Part shown: piece after piece, positions 28,403 to 37,639 of the stretch
Position numbering within the stretch: position 1 is the first letter of the stretch
How the letters are laid out: every line of letters begins with the position of its first letter
Assembly: GCA_020634975.1 (NCBI GenBank)
Contig: JACKAQ010000002.1
Location: forward strand, 739,635-803,634
Reading direction: 5' to 3'
From: JACKAQ01 sp020634975 [NCBI: Calditrichia bacterium]
GTDB taxonomy: Bacteria > Calditrichota > Calditrichia > RBG-13-44-9
Length of the DNA: 64,000 nucleotides
Notes under the pieces: model-generated
Database searches by the model: none
What the model saw: the letters and a program-made list of their open reading frames with translations, nothing else
What the model was told of the DNA's origin: nothing
Program-made: the position numbers and the translations under genes

Positions 28403-28417
28403 TACAGTTTTCCGCGA

Positions 28418-30475
28418 TTATTTGGATTCTGTGTCCGATTTTTTGATTTGGTTGACCAATTTGATTATCGGGTCGATGATCACCAGTTCCACCTGACCGC
28501 GCGATTTTTTGGCAGCAGTCAACAGTTCCAGATTCCGCTCGACCCACATATCAGACGGCTGCGTTCCCGAAACATAGTATTTGCCAGCCAACAATCCCAC
28601 TTCGCAAACGTCGCTCAAATCCCGCGACAACGATTCTATCTCCCGCAATACTGGCGATTGTGCAATTATTTTCTCCAGTTCGAGATGATTGCGTTTCCAA
28701 TGTTTTAACTGCTCAGACACACGGAACTGATTCTGGTCGTTGGGATTGGCAATCAACGAATCGACCAGCATTGCAAATTCCCGGGCGACCATCGATTCCG
28801 GACGAGCAGCATCCACAACGCGGGTGAGGGGAGAGGTAGCGGTATATTTTACGCCGCGACTGTGGCGGGCATATTTTTCCAGCGGCTCAACCACATCAAC
28901 CAACGTTTTCAGCGCAGAAATATCCTGATTATTGGTCAACCGTCGCAGCATCATTTCGTAATTTTTGTGGTGCAGCAAACCGTGTTCTTCCAGCAAAAAG
29001 CTGATTCGCGCCATCCGGCGATACATGTCGTCGATATTGCGGACGGTCGATGGCGACCACAGCCGCTCGGCGATGGCTGCCGTACGCGGCCAAATTCTGG
29101 AATCGATCGTTTCCGGCGATACCATTTCCGCCCACATCGTTGCTTCACCGCCTAAAATATTCTCCAGTTCCTTTTCCGAAAGTTTTGTTCCGGCCGGGAC
29201 CGGATCGTTCAAATAATGAAACGATGCGGGTTGAACCAGATCGATATAATAGCCGTTTGACAAAATCCCGCGATAGCCTTCTTTTGCCGCGTTGATCAAA
29301 CTTTCGATGCCGCGCCACGAATGAATAATTGCCGTTTTGGGCAGTGATGGTTGTAGAATTTCATCCCACCCGATCATTTTTTTGTTGTTCGCTTCGAGTA
29401 TTTTGATGATACGTTGGTTAAAATACGTTTGCAGCGCATGATTGTCCGCAATATCATTTTTCTTCATAAACGACTGAATTGCTTCGTTTGCATCCCAATG
29501 TTTGCCATTGTTTTCATCGCCGCCGATGTGAAAATAGGCATCGGGAAACAGGGCACACATTTCACCAAAAAACGTCTCCAAAAATTCGTACACTTTTTCA
29601 TTCGTCGGGTCGAGTGTCGGATTGAGAATGCCCCAGTTGCGCTCAATTTGATACGGTCCGGGCGCGCTGCCCAACTCCGGATATCCGACCAGCCAACTGG
29701 TTGCGTGCGCCGGCACATCAAATTCCGGCACAACCCGGATGCCGCGTTCGGCAGCGTAATCGATCACTTCGCGGATTTGCTGTTGGGTGTAATAAAATCC
29801 GTCGGAGCCTTTTTCATGCAGCAGCGGAAATGTTTTGCTCTCGACGCGGAATCCCTGATCATCCACCAAATGCCAGTGTAGCACGTTCATTTTTACGGCA
29901 GCCATGCCATCCAGATTGCGTTTGATAACATCCATCGGCATAAAATGGCGGCTGATATCGATGAGTAATCCCCGCCACGGAAAACGCGGCGAATCCTCGA
30001 TGGTTAGCGCCGGAAAAAAATAGCCTTTTTCATCGGCGGATAGCAATTGCAGCAACGTTTCCATTCCCCGCAAAATGCCGATATCATTTTGCGCCGTAAG
30101 CACAATTTTCTCGCTGGAAATTTCCAGTTTATAAGACTCATCAACGCCCAACGCCAGATTGCCGGCTTCGCGGCTGTTGATTACCATTGCGCCAGCTTTG
30201 CCCGGCTCCGCTTTGGTCAAAAAATGTTGCGGGAAAAACAATCCGGTTTTGCCGGAAAGCCTGCGCAAAAAACGGGTCGCGCCGCTATACAACCGCTCAT
30301 CAAAGCTGCCGGTCAATTCAACTGTGAAATCGGCTTTGAGCAAAAATTTACCTTCGTGCAACTCAATATTTTTGGGGATTGGCATCAGCGCCGGTAAATT
30401 TTGGGCAATTGCGGGAATTGAAATTGCGATCGAAAAAAACATTGCAACAACTACCAACATCAGGTGAGATTTCAT
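28418..30475 (-). CDS. Secreted GH20 beta-N-acetylhexosaminidase
   Basis: 685 residues with signal peptide (LMLVVVAMFFSIAISIPAIA). The N-terminal GH20b-like domain (LPALMPIPKNIELHEGKFLL) leads into the GH20 barrel: GLLIDISRHFMP, MNVLHWHLVDDQGFRVESKT, RVVPEFDVPAHATSW and the catalytic Asp-Glu pair in YFHIGGDENNGKHWD. IGWDEILQPSLP and HSWRG line the pocket. It releases terminal GlcNAc or GalNAc from glycans. A helical C-terminal part of about 150 residues follows. It is read after the GHL10 glycosidase on the same strand (about 120 bases between), suggesting use of amino-sugar glycans. Confidence 0.92.
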   Translation of the reverse strand: MKSHLMLVVVAMFFSIAISIPAIAQNLPALMPIPKNIELHEGKFLLKADFTVELTGSFDERLYSGATRFLRRLSGKTGLFFPQHFLTKAEPGKAGAMVINSREAGNLALGVDESYKLEISSEKIVLTAQNDIGILRGMETLLQLLSADEKGYFFPALTIEDSPRFPWRGLLIDISRHFMPMDVIKRNLDGMAAVKMNVLHWHLVDDQGFRVESKTFPLLHEKGSDGFYYTQQQIREVIDYAAERGIRVVPEFDVPAHATSWLVGYPELGSAPGPYQIERNWGILNPTLDPTNEKVYEFLETFFGEMCALFPDAYFHIGGDENNGKHWDANEAIQSFMKKNDIADNHALQTYFNQRIIKILEANNKKMIGWDEILQPSLPKTAIIHSWRGIESLINAAKEGYRGILSNGYYIDLVQPASFHYLNDPVPAGTKLSEKELENILGGEATMWAEMVSPETIDSRIWPRTAAIAERLWSPSTVRNIDDMYRRMARISFLLEEHGLLHHKNYEMMLRRLTNNQDISALKTLVDVVEPLEKYARHSRGVKYTATSPLTRVVDAARPESMVAREFAMLVDSLIANPNDQNQFRVSEQLKHWKRNHLELEKIIAQSPVLREIESLSRDLSDVCEVGLLAGKYYVSGTQPSDMWVERNLELLTAAKKSRGQVELVIIDPIIKLVNQIKKSDTESK

Positions 30476-30596
30476 TTTTTTCCTCTACTGCAATTCGGTT
30501 TCAGCGATTCAGGTTGGGCTAAAAAAAGATCAGGTGCATGCGAACACATGCACCCAATTTATGTATAATCAACAATTTACATCAACAGTAGAAAAA

Positions 30597-33500
30597 TTAT
30601 TTTGTCAAGATCATGCGTCGGGTTTGGACAACCCCGTTGGCGTTCAGGCGATACAGATAAATGCCGCTGGCCAAATCGCTGGCGTCAAAAGTGACGCTGT
30701 AGCGACCGGGGGATTGCCTTTCTTCCACCAGCGAGCGGACTTCACGTCCCAACACATCGAAAATTTTGAGCGATACTTTTCCGTTTTCTGCAATATCGTA
30801 AGCAATGGTTGTTGCCGGGTTAAACGGGTTGGGATAATTCTGGTGCAGTTGCGCCGATTGGGGAATCTGCGAGTGATCGCCTTCGATGCCAACCACAACC
30901 GTTTGTTTTTTGACGAGCCGCAAATCTTCGATAAAAATCCTGCCGGAAACAGCCGAATTTCCGGCGTCGTAACCAAGTTGGAAGCTGTCGAACCGGAGGG
31001 CACCCTGAAGATTGCCATCGCCGAGCCAAGTTCCTGTGGGATCGTTTGCCAAATCCCACGAAACCAGCCGCCAGCCTTCCCAATCGATGGCTTTCCAGGT
31101 GCTCACTTCGTGATCGGTTGCGCCGCCATTTGGGGCGTTTTCGTCGATCGCGAAACGGAACAGAGTGCCGCTGCCATCGCCGTAAACATAGCATTGCAGC
31201 ACATACGACGTATCAAACAGCACGTTGCGCGGCGCGCCGCCGTTGAGATATTCACGGACCAGATGCGAACTGGCTGAAGTATCCCATTCGTAATTCAGGA
31301 AAGCAGACTTCCGGGGACGCGGCACTGGCAAAACAATACCGGAAGTGTAACCGAAATAAGTGGTTGGCACAACCACACCAACCGTCGATCCGCTGCCGGT
31401 CGGCTGCCACCAGTCGCCGGGAAAAGTGAAATTTTCAACCATTATTGTTTCGGTGTAAATTTCGCCGGCAGTTCCGAAAACAACTTCCGTTCCGCTGCTC
31501 ATCGGATTACCGAGTGTGTCGGTAATTGCGTTTGTCAAAGAAACAGTGTAGCTCGCATTCGGCATCAAATTTTCATCCGCCTGAATTGAAAGAATCGAAT
31601 AATCTTCCGCACTGGTCACCGAATAATCGAATGGCACGGCAACTCCATTTTTGCTGAGAAAAACGGATGTTTCATCAACGGTTGCGGGATCGACAAATTC
31701 ATCAAATACAAAAGTGATCACTTCATCGATCGCAAAATTATCTTCGCTGGATTGCAAATTGGGATAGCTTTCGGTGATGCGCGGACCCACAAAATCCTGA
31801 TCCAGCGTCCGGAAATCGAGCTGAAAATCATCGCCTTCGGTGCCATCGCCGTTGCCGTCGAGCTGGCGTCCGTTGACATCGCTGGCGCTGGCGGAAAGCG
31901 TCATTGTGTAATCGGTTGCGAACTGCAAATCGCCGTCAATAACGATAGTTACAGATTTGCTATCGCTCGCCCAATCGAGATTTCCGACGGTTACTGCGGG
32001 GTTGAAATTCACAGCACCAGCAAATGTTGCCGGATCCATCGTTTTTGAAAATGCCAGTTCGATGTTGTTATTCACCGGAATGGTATCGCCATCCGCGGGA
32101 AAACTGGTGACAATCACCGGCGCAAATGAGGGAATCGGATCGGATTCGAAAGCACCGGAGGGCAGCGATTCGTTCCAGAAACGGTCCAGCGCAGTGGCAA
32201 AATACCAGTACGAGCCGTTGTAATCCTGCGTTCCGTCAAATGAATCTGTGTAATCGAAATTTGTGTTGCCAAAGGCAATCTGGATGATTTCATCGGTAGT
32301 CACGTCCAGTTGGTTGTCCTCCGATCGATACACCGCAAACCACAGATTGTCGGTGTTGCCAGCCGGCGGCGTCACCAGAATTTGATAGTTGAGATCGTCG
32401 ATTTTGTTGAGCGCAATGGTCGGATTCGCCGGCGGCGTATCGTCAATCAATCCGGTTGCCCGAATTTTGGCTTTATGCTGGAAAAACCGGGATTTCGCGA
32501 CGTCCCAATATTCCTCATCCCGCCAGGAAGCGTAGCTGAAAAATTGCACGCCATCTGCCCAGGAAACGGTGCGGACTGTGTTGATGATTGATTCGTGGCG
32601 ACCGAACAGGTTGCTGGTCGAGAAATTGTCGGAGAACAATCCCACCGAATACAATCGTCCGGCTTGAATTGCGGGCTGGATAAAATCGCTCCAGCAATTC
32701 GGGCAACCGCCTTCCAGCACGCTGTAAATATCGGAAGCGCTGCTCCAGTGGTAGTGCATCCCGACAATCTGATCGATGTAGCCTTCGTTTAACCACAACG
32801 CTGCATCCTGATAAACAGAGCCGTAGCCTTGCCAACCGCCCCAATTATAGCGACCGAGCGCGGCAGGGGAGAGGCGCACCCACGGTTTTACCACCTGAAT
32901 GGAATCGTGAATGGCATGAACGAGTTCGGTAACCGAGGAACGCCAATATTCTTCCCACGAACCGTAGCCAGAAGGAATGCCGCCGCTATACGGCGTAAAT
33001 TGGTCGTATAAATACCGGCCAGCACTATTGATACTCATATCGCGATATTGTTCTTCGGAAACCATTCCGTCCGGCCAACCGTCTTTTTCACGAGCCAGAT
33101 TTTCCCGAGCCAACTGCAGGGATTTACCGCTGTTGCTGTGTTCGTTCCAGCGCACAAAATCCATGTGCACGCCGTCGACATCGTAATTATTGACGATTTC
33201 CAGCGCGACATCGCGGAGATGATCGCGGACTGCGGGGATACCCGGCGAAAGCCAGATCAGTTCATTGGGCATCGGGTTGCCGTCCTGATCTTGGCAAATC
33301 CATTCCGGATGTTGCTGTGCCGGTGTTCCGGCATATGCGAATCGGGATTCGAAGGTATTGAACCAGGCGTGCAGCTCCAATCCGCGAAGGTGGGCTTGCT
33401 CAACCGCATATCCTAACGGATCAAATCCGGGATCCTGAAAATTGACCTGTGAACCCCACGGCTCTATCGCAGAGGGATAATACACCGAGCCATACCGTCG

Positions 33501-33701
33501 GACTTGCCATAGCACCGAGGTCATGTTTGCCTGAACGTGATCGTCCAGTACTTTGCGGATCAGCGCTTTATTTTCTTCTGCAGAGTTGGATGGCTGTAGC
33601 CAGTTGAAATCCACAACCCATGTCGCTCGGAACTCCGTATTGGGTTGCGCGATAATTGCCATCGACCAGCAGATCATAATTAACCAAAACAGTCGCTTCA
33701 T
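30597..33701 (-). CDS. Secreted GHL10-type (DUF187) glycosidase with Ig-like domains and Por tail
   Basis: About 1034 residues from ATG 33701 (MKRLFWLIMICWSMAIIAQP), with GGAG nine bases ahead. The catalytic-type barrel at about 20-400 matches the GHL10/DUF187 family: EFRATWVVDFNWLQPSNSAE, SVLWQVRRYGSVYYPSAIEP, GLELHAWFNTFESRF, WLSPGIPAVRDHLRDVALEI and YDVDGVHMDFVRW. A fibronectin-like region follows (TPPANPTIALNKID). Two SbsA-type Ig domains come next (SFPADGDTIPVNNNIELAFS; ITFVFDEFVDPATVDETSVF). A discoidin-like domain precedes the Por tail (LHQNYPNPFNPATTIAYDIA). Some relatives cleave poly-GlcNAc or peptidoglycan, so the substrate is open. Confidence 0.85.
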   Translation of the reverse strand: MKRLFWLIMICWSMAIIAQPNTEFRATWVVDFNWLQPSNSAEENKALIRKVLDDHVQANMTSVLWQVRRYGSVYYPSAIEPWGSQVNFQDPGFDPLGYAVEQAHLRGLELHAWFNTFESRFAYAGTPAQQHPEWICQDQDGNPMPNELIWLSPGIPAVRDHLRDVALEIVNNYDVDGVHMDFVRWNEHSNSGKSLQLARENLAREKDGWPDGMVSEEQYRDMSINSAGRYLYDQFTPYSGGIPSGYGSWEEYWRSSVTELVHAIHDSIQVVKPWVRLSPAALGRYNWGGWQGYGSVYQDAALWLNEGYIDQIVGMHYHWSSASDIYSVLEGGCPNCWSDFIQPAIQAGRLYSVGLFSDNFSTSNLFGRHESIINTVRTVSWADGVQFFSYASWRDEEYWDVAKSRFFQHKAKIRATGLIDDTPPANPTIALNKIDDLNYQILVTPPAGNTDNLWFAVYRSEDNQLDVTTDEIIQIAFGNTNFDYTDSFDGTQDYNGSYWYFATALDRFWNESLPSGAFESDPIPSFAPVIVTSFPADGDTIPVNNNIELAFSKTMDPATFAGAVNFNPAVTVGNLDWASDSKSVTIVIDGDLQFATDYTMTLSASASDVNGRQLDGNGDGTEGDDFQLDFRTLDQDFVGPRITESYPNLQSSEDNFAIDEVITFVFDEFVDPATVDETSVFLSKNGVAVPFDYSVTSAEDYSILSIQADENLMPNASYTVSLTNAITDTLGNPMSSGTEVVFGTAGEIYTETIMVENFTFPGDWWQPTGSGSTVGVVVPTTYFGYTSGIVLPVPRPRKSAFLNYEWDTSASSHLVREYLNGGAPRNVLFDTSYVLQCYVYGDGSGTLFRFAIDENAPNGGATDHEVSTWKAIDWEGWRLVSWDLANDPTGTWLGDGNLQGALRFDSFQLGYDAGNSAVSGRIFIEDLRLVKKQTVVVGIEGDHSQIPQSAQLHQNYPNPFNPATTIAYDIAENGKVSLKIFDVLGREVRSLVEERQSPGRYSVTFDASDLASGIYLYRLNANGVVQTRRMILTK

Positions 33702-33742
33702 GAAAACATACTCCATTTTGTTAACAAACTTAGTAGCGATTA

Positions 33743-33793
33743 AATAATTCATTTTCCGTGCCGTTGAATCAGCAGCACGGAAAATGAATTATT
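33743..33793. repeat. Perfect 19-bp inverted repeat
   Basis: Arms 33743-33761 (ending TTTTCCGTGC) and 33775-33793 (starting GCACGGAAAA) are exactly complementary with a 13-base loop. It lies between the terminator of the beta-propeller gene and the start of the GHL10 gene, in the GHL10 leader on the minus strand. A T6 run follows the right arm on the plus strand, although no plus-strand gene leads into it. It may be an RNA leader structure or a small mobile-repeat remnant. Confidence 0.75.
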
Positions 33794-33804
33794 CTTTTTT
33801 ACAT

Positions 33805-33835
33805 AAAAAAGCCGGTGGATGTTGGCCACCGGCTT
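33805..33835 (-). terminator. Rho-independent terminator of the beta-propeller gene
   Basis: On the minus strand AAGCCGGTGG (33835-33826) pairs with CCACCGGCTT (33818-33809) across a seven-base loop and runs straight into six U residues (33810-33805). It begins about 20 bases after the stop at 33856. This is a textbook terminator closing the TonB/PorV operon. Confidence 0.92.
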
Positions 33836-33855
33836 ATATTTAAGAATACGGCTGT

Positions 33856-35169
33856 TTACTTCGTAAACATCATCTTTCGTGTTTGAAGTTTTCCATCAAA
33901 AGAAATACGATAGAAATAAGTACCTGAAGCCAAGCCTCTTGCATCGAAATCGTACTCATAAGTTCCTGGCTGCATAGTCTCATTAACTAATGTTTTAACC
34001 AATTGGCCTGAAACATTGTAAACCAGAAGTTTAACGTGCGCTGCTTTTTTCAAAGCAAACGGTATTTTTGTCGTCGGGTTGAAAGGGTTCGGGTAGTTTT
34101 GTTCTAGTTCGAAATCTTTAATGATGGCTACACCATTATCTACCTCAATTATACCAACAGGATTTGCATTTGTCCATTTTTTGATAACATGGCCATCGAA
34201 GTCAGAAGTATATACTGTCCAACTTCCGTCGTTTTCTTCATGAAAAGCAACTCCACGAGGAGACCAAAAGCCTGAATCGGGTGCCACAGCACCAGCTGGA
34301 TCTCCCAATACTGGCTTTAATTGGTAACCAAGGCTATCCAAAAGTTCGCCATTTACAGATTCACCAGTTAATATATTAGTCTTAATTTTATACCAACCAA
34401 AATATGGAGGAGCTGCTCCCCAATGGCTGCCTGCCCACACCCAGCCTGCCGGGTCAACATTTACACTATGAATGTTGAATCCTGATCCATTTGGTCCCAA
34501 GAGAGAATCTACAACTTCATATGTAGCGTCAGGTCCATCCTCACTGTGATAATGTATTATCCCAGACGCGTCGGATAATGTGCCTCGATAAATATCTTTA
34601 CCATCTGGCGATACAACTAAAGCACGAGAAAGTGGATCGAGTGCATCCACGGCGAAATTATACAAGTCAAAATTTTCATCCAGGATTATAAGTGGGGAAC
34701 CGCCAGGTACCACTTTGGAAATATAGACATAGCCATTCGCATCTGCAGCGGCTTGGGTTAATGATGTTGGTCCTTCATCATTAAAATTGTACCTATTCAT
34801 AAACTCACCGGTTTGAGCATTTATCCGATACAAATAACCATTAGAACAAAGAATATTGCCATTATGGTCTAAGGCAAGTCCACGGCCAGTAGATGTTAAT
34901 GTGTCCGGTAAACCATCGATCATCCCAGTTGCATAGACATGTAACTCAGTTCCATCCGGATCAAAAACATGAAGACCTGAAACGACAACACCATTTGAAA
35001 GAGTATCGACTTTAGCATAAGGCTGTACCCAGATTTTTCCATCATTGTCAACAACCACACCATGTGGAGATCTAATTTCCACAAAATCTTCAACATATTT
35101 ATACTGAGCTTGAATAGAACTAAAACTCAAAAACCCGATCACAAAAAATGAGAGTAGAAACCTCTTCAT
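33856..35169 (-). CDS. Secreted NHL/SMP-30-like beta-propeller protein with Por tail
   Basis: 437 residues. Signal peptide (FLLSFFVIGFLSFSSIQAQ) precedes a propeller-like region of repeated blade motifs (HGVVVDNDGKIWVQPYAK, GLALDHNGNILCSNGYLYRI, AAADANGYVYISKVVPGG, ALVVSPDGKDIYRGTLSD, VNVDPAGWVWAGSHWG). The C-terminal Por domain (LEQNYPNPFNPTTKIPFALK, ending RKMMFTK) marks it for type IX export and surface attachment. No catalytic residues are recognised. As last gene of the TonB/PorV operon it may bind ligand for the receptor. Confidence 0.82.
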   Translation of the reverse strand: MKRFLLSFFVIGFLSFSSIQAQYKYVEDFVEIRSPHGVVVDNDGKIWVQPYAKVDTLSNGVVVSGLHVFDPDGTELHVYATGMIDGLPDTLTSTGRGLALDHNGNILCSNGYLYRINAQTGEFMNRYNFNDEGPTSLTQAAADANGYVYISKVVPGGSPLIILDENFDLYNFAVDALDPLSRALVVSPDGKDIYRGTLSDASGIIHYHSEDGPDATYEVVDSLLGPNGSGFNIHSVNVDPAGWVWAGSHWGAAPPYFGWYKIKTNILTGESVNGELLDSLGYQLKPVLGDPAGAVAPDSGFWSPRGVAFHEENDGSWTVYTSDFDGHVIKKWTNANPVGIIEVDNGVAIIKDFELEQNYPNPFNPTTKIPFALKKAAHVKLLVYNVSGQLVKTLVNETMQPGTYEYDFDARGLASGTYFYRISFDGKLQTRKMMFTK

Positions 35170-35278
35170 ATTGACCTACCTTTCAGTTAGATAAATAATG
35201 AATGAAATAAAGTAAACTAAAATTATTGTAGCGTATTGGTTTCCTGTCAATCACCTCCAATCTGCTAGTGTGCCGATT

Positions 35279-36514
35279 TTAGTTTCGCCCGTAGTATGGT
35301 GCACCCATTTTAAGCATATTTACTTTTAATAATTGATGGACTATTCCGGATTCTTGCACGTGGCGACGATTAACATACATAAAGATATCATTACCCCATT
35401 CTATATCGAATACTTCACTTACACCCGAACTGCCATTGGGTATCCAAAGTCCTGGGTAAAGTGGTTCGAAACTGCCATCCGGGTGAACAATCAGGATAGG
35501 ATCATCGGTATTCATACCAAGATACATATTACCTGTCTCGTCAAACGTCATAGTAAAAATTTCTATATTTGCACCTAATGCGCTCGTTAAATTGAACACT
35601 TCTTCGCTGGGTCCTAGATTTCCAGGTACATTTATTGGGTTTCGCCATACCTTTTCCAGCGTATCAGGCGTCGTGCCGGCAACATATACATAACCATTAT
35701 AAACTCTTAAAGCTTTAATGAATATTCCTGGATAATCTGCAACAGTCTGAAAATTACCGTCACTATCAACTGATGTAATATTGTCACCTTCACCGGCAAT
35801 ATACATAAATCCGGTAGCGTCAAAATCGAGATCATAGTTGTTGTCTGGCATATTGGATAAATAGGTTTCGCTAGTAGTACTACCAGATTGTAAGCGATAA
35901 AGTCTATTGGTTTTTCGAACAAAATACAGATTTCCATTCGGACCAATTCTCATATTATCCGCTTTGATAACACCCGTTGATGTTGCAAAATTCACTTCCG
36001 TTGTATCGACACTGACACGATCAATACGCCTCGGAGTAATGGAAACATATAGGTTTTCATCTTTATCAATTGTGATACCAAAAAGCTGCTCACTTCCCGG
36101 GCCATAAATTCCATAAGGCAAAATAGCGTTTTGCAATGAATATCTCATTATGTTACTGAAACCAAAGGCCCCGACCACAGCAACTTTTAATTCCAGAGAA
36201 TCAGCGATAATATTTGGCGTCGAAACAACAATCTGATTGGCGTTTGCAGAGACTACAGTAGCTCGATCTTTACCAAAAAATACCAAGTTCTCATCCATAA
36301 CTGTCGAAAAATTGTTACCATGAATTGTAACAGTGCCAATCCCAGCCAGCCCGGCATCCGCCGGTTCCACCCCGGTAACAACCGGGTTAGGGCGATCTGC
36401 AGGCTCGTCATCCACATACAAACTTGGTGTTGCACTTTTTTCGCAGCCGGAGATGACGATCGCCAGTCCGGTTAAGATGATCACCAACACACGTTTTAAA
36501 GTGGTGAGGTTCAT
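35279..36514 (-). CDS. IPT/TIG-domain lipoprotein with beta-propeller
   Basis: 411 residues. Lipoprotein signal with lipobox VISGC at about residue 24. An IPT/TIG domain at about 40-125 (VVTGVEPADAGLAGIGTVTI, GKDRATVVSANANQIVVSTP) is followed by an NHL-like propeller (FGITIDKDENLYVSITPRRI, MRIGPNGNLYFVRKTNRLYR, LDFDATGFMYIAGEGDN, MTFDETGNMYLGMNTDD). In Bacteroidetes, IPT/TIG lipoproteins often serve as surface glycan-binding partners of TonB receptors. Placed between a PorV-like protein and a propeller Por protein, a similar binding role is likely. Confidence 0.82.
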   Translation of the reverse strand: MNLTTLKRVLVIILTGLAIVISGCEKSATPSLYVDDEPADRPNPVVTGVEPADAGLAGIGTVTIHGNNFSTVMDENLVFFGKDRATVVSANANQIVVSTPNIIADSLELKVAVVGAFGFSNIMRYSLQNAILPYGIYGPGSEQLFGITIDKDENLYVSITPRRIDRVSVDTTEVNFATSTGVIKADNMRIGPNGNLYFVRKTNRLYRLQSGSTTSETYLSNMPDNNYDLDFDATGFMYIAGEGDNITSVDSDGNFQTVADYPGIFIKALRVYNGYVYVAGTTPDTLEKVWRNPINVPGNLGPSEEVFNLTSALGANIEIFTMTFDETGNMYLGMNTDDPILIVHPDGSFEPLYPGLWIPNGSSGVSEVFDIEWGNDIFMYVNRRHVQESGIVHQLLKVNMLKMGAPYYGRN

Positions 36515-36563
36515 TTTTTATCTCCATTTACAAATGGCTTTAACATCAACCTTTTTTAATTTA

Positions 36564-37586
36564 TCAGAATGCAAAATTGAAAGAGAAACGTTGCACGTTG
36601 TCGAAAACGCCGAAAGGCGTGTACGCATAATCCAGCGCGATACGTCCGCCACGGTCGCCATAATCGAAAGAAACACCGGTTCCAAAAGATACATCACGTT
36701 CGTCAACATCGCTGTGATAACCGGCTCGCAATGCAAAAATATCCATGAACAAATATTCTGCACCAAACATCAGCTGTTCTGGTGCTGCGCGCGGATGGTT
36801 AACATCTGCAGCGATAATAAGCGAATGCGGGCTGTTTTCGGGAACAAATAAATCCGCAACATCCATCGAAATACCAATGTTGAAAATCAGCGGCAGTTGA
36901 AAACCTTCGCTCTCAAAACGGACTTCTTCCGAAAAGTTGCGGACAGACATTCCAAATGCCAACGAACGGAATCCAGTTTTGTAAATGGTTCCAAAATCGA
37001 ACGCCAGAACACTTTCCGAATAGTTTTTGGAAATGTTTTCGCCTCCATCGGGGTTCGGAATTAAGCTGCTGGTTAGGTCTTGCCCTGTGTATTTGATGTG
37101 TGCGCCAAAAGCAAATTGTTCCGAAAGCTGCTGGGCATATGCAACACCAAACGAGTAGGCATTCGGCGAGAAGTTGTCCGTTGGCTTATACCCACTTTCG
37201 ACGGATCCGTCTACTACCGTTCCTAAAAATTCACCATAGTCAACACTCAGCATGCTTATTGCGAAAGTACCGTATCTGCCATTGGCCGGACGGAAAGCAA
37301 TACTGCCGGAGTAATGAACAATATCCGCAATCCATTGATTGTAGCTGAGGGAAAAATCCATATAAGCTGGTGAAAGCGCCATCGTTGCGGGGTTGTAAAA
37401 AACAGACATTGCACCACCGTTCATGGCTGTAAATGCTTCACCCAAAGCAGCAACCCGGGCGTCTGTCGGCACGCTCAAAAACTGGAATCCGGTTTGCGCT
37501 AATTTGGGATCAGCAGCTCTGGCATTCAGCATTAACACTAATACGCCCAGCCAGGCAAATTTGATGATCGATAGCTTTATTTTCAT
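36564..37586 (-). CDS. PorV/PorQ-family outer-membrane beta-barrel protein
   Basis: 340 residues from ATG 37586, with GGGAGA ten bases ahead. Signal peptide, then the family opening KLAQTGFQFLSVPTDARVAA, LGEAFTAMNGGAMSVFYNPA and LSLSYNQWIADIVHYSG-like strands. Later strands include FGVAYAQQLSEQFAFGAHIK and a C-terminal barrel strand ending QRFSFNFAF. In Bacteroidetes PorV shuttles type IX cargo to the attachment complex. Here it lies within an operon encoding Por-tailed proteins and a TonB receptor, so it could be a dedicated export/attachment or barrel partner for this locus. Confidence 0.85.
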   Translation of the reverse strand: MKIKLSIIKFAWLGVLVLMLNARAADPKLAQTGFQFLSVPTDARVAALGEAFTAMNGGAMSVFYNPATMALSPAYMDFSLSYNQWIADIVHYSGSIAFRPANGRYGTFAISMLSVDYGEFLGTVVDGSVESGYKPTDNFSPNAYSFGVAYAQQLSEQFAFGAHIKYTGQDLTSSLIPNPDGGENISKNYSESVLAFDFGTIYKTGFRSLAFGMSVRNFSEEVRFESEGFQLPLIFNIGISMDVADLFVPENSPHSLIIAADVNHPRAAPEQLMFGAEYLFMDIFALRAGYHSDVDERDVSFGTGVSFDYGDRGGRIALDYAYTPFGVFDNVQRFSFNFAF

Positions 37587-37639
37587 TCTATTTAGATCTC
37601 CCAAACTGTTGAGATTGCTTAAGTTACAATTCCTGTTTA

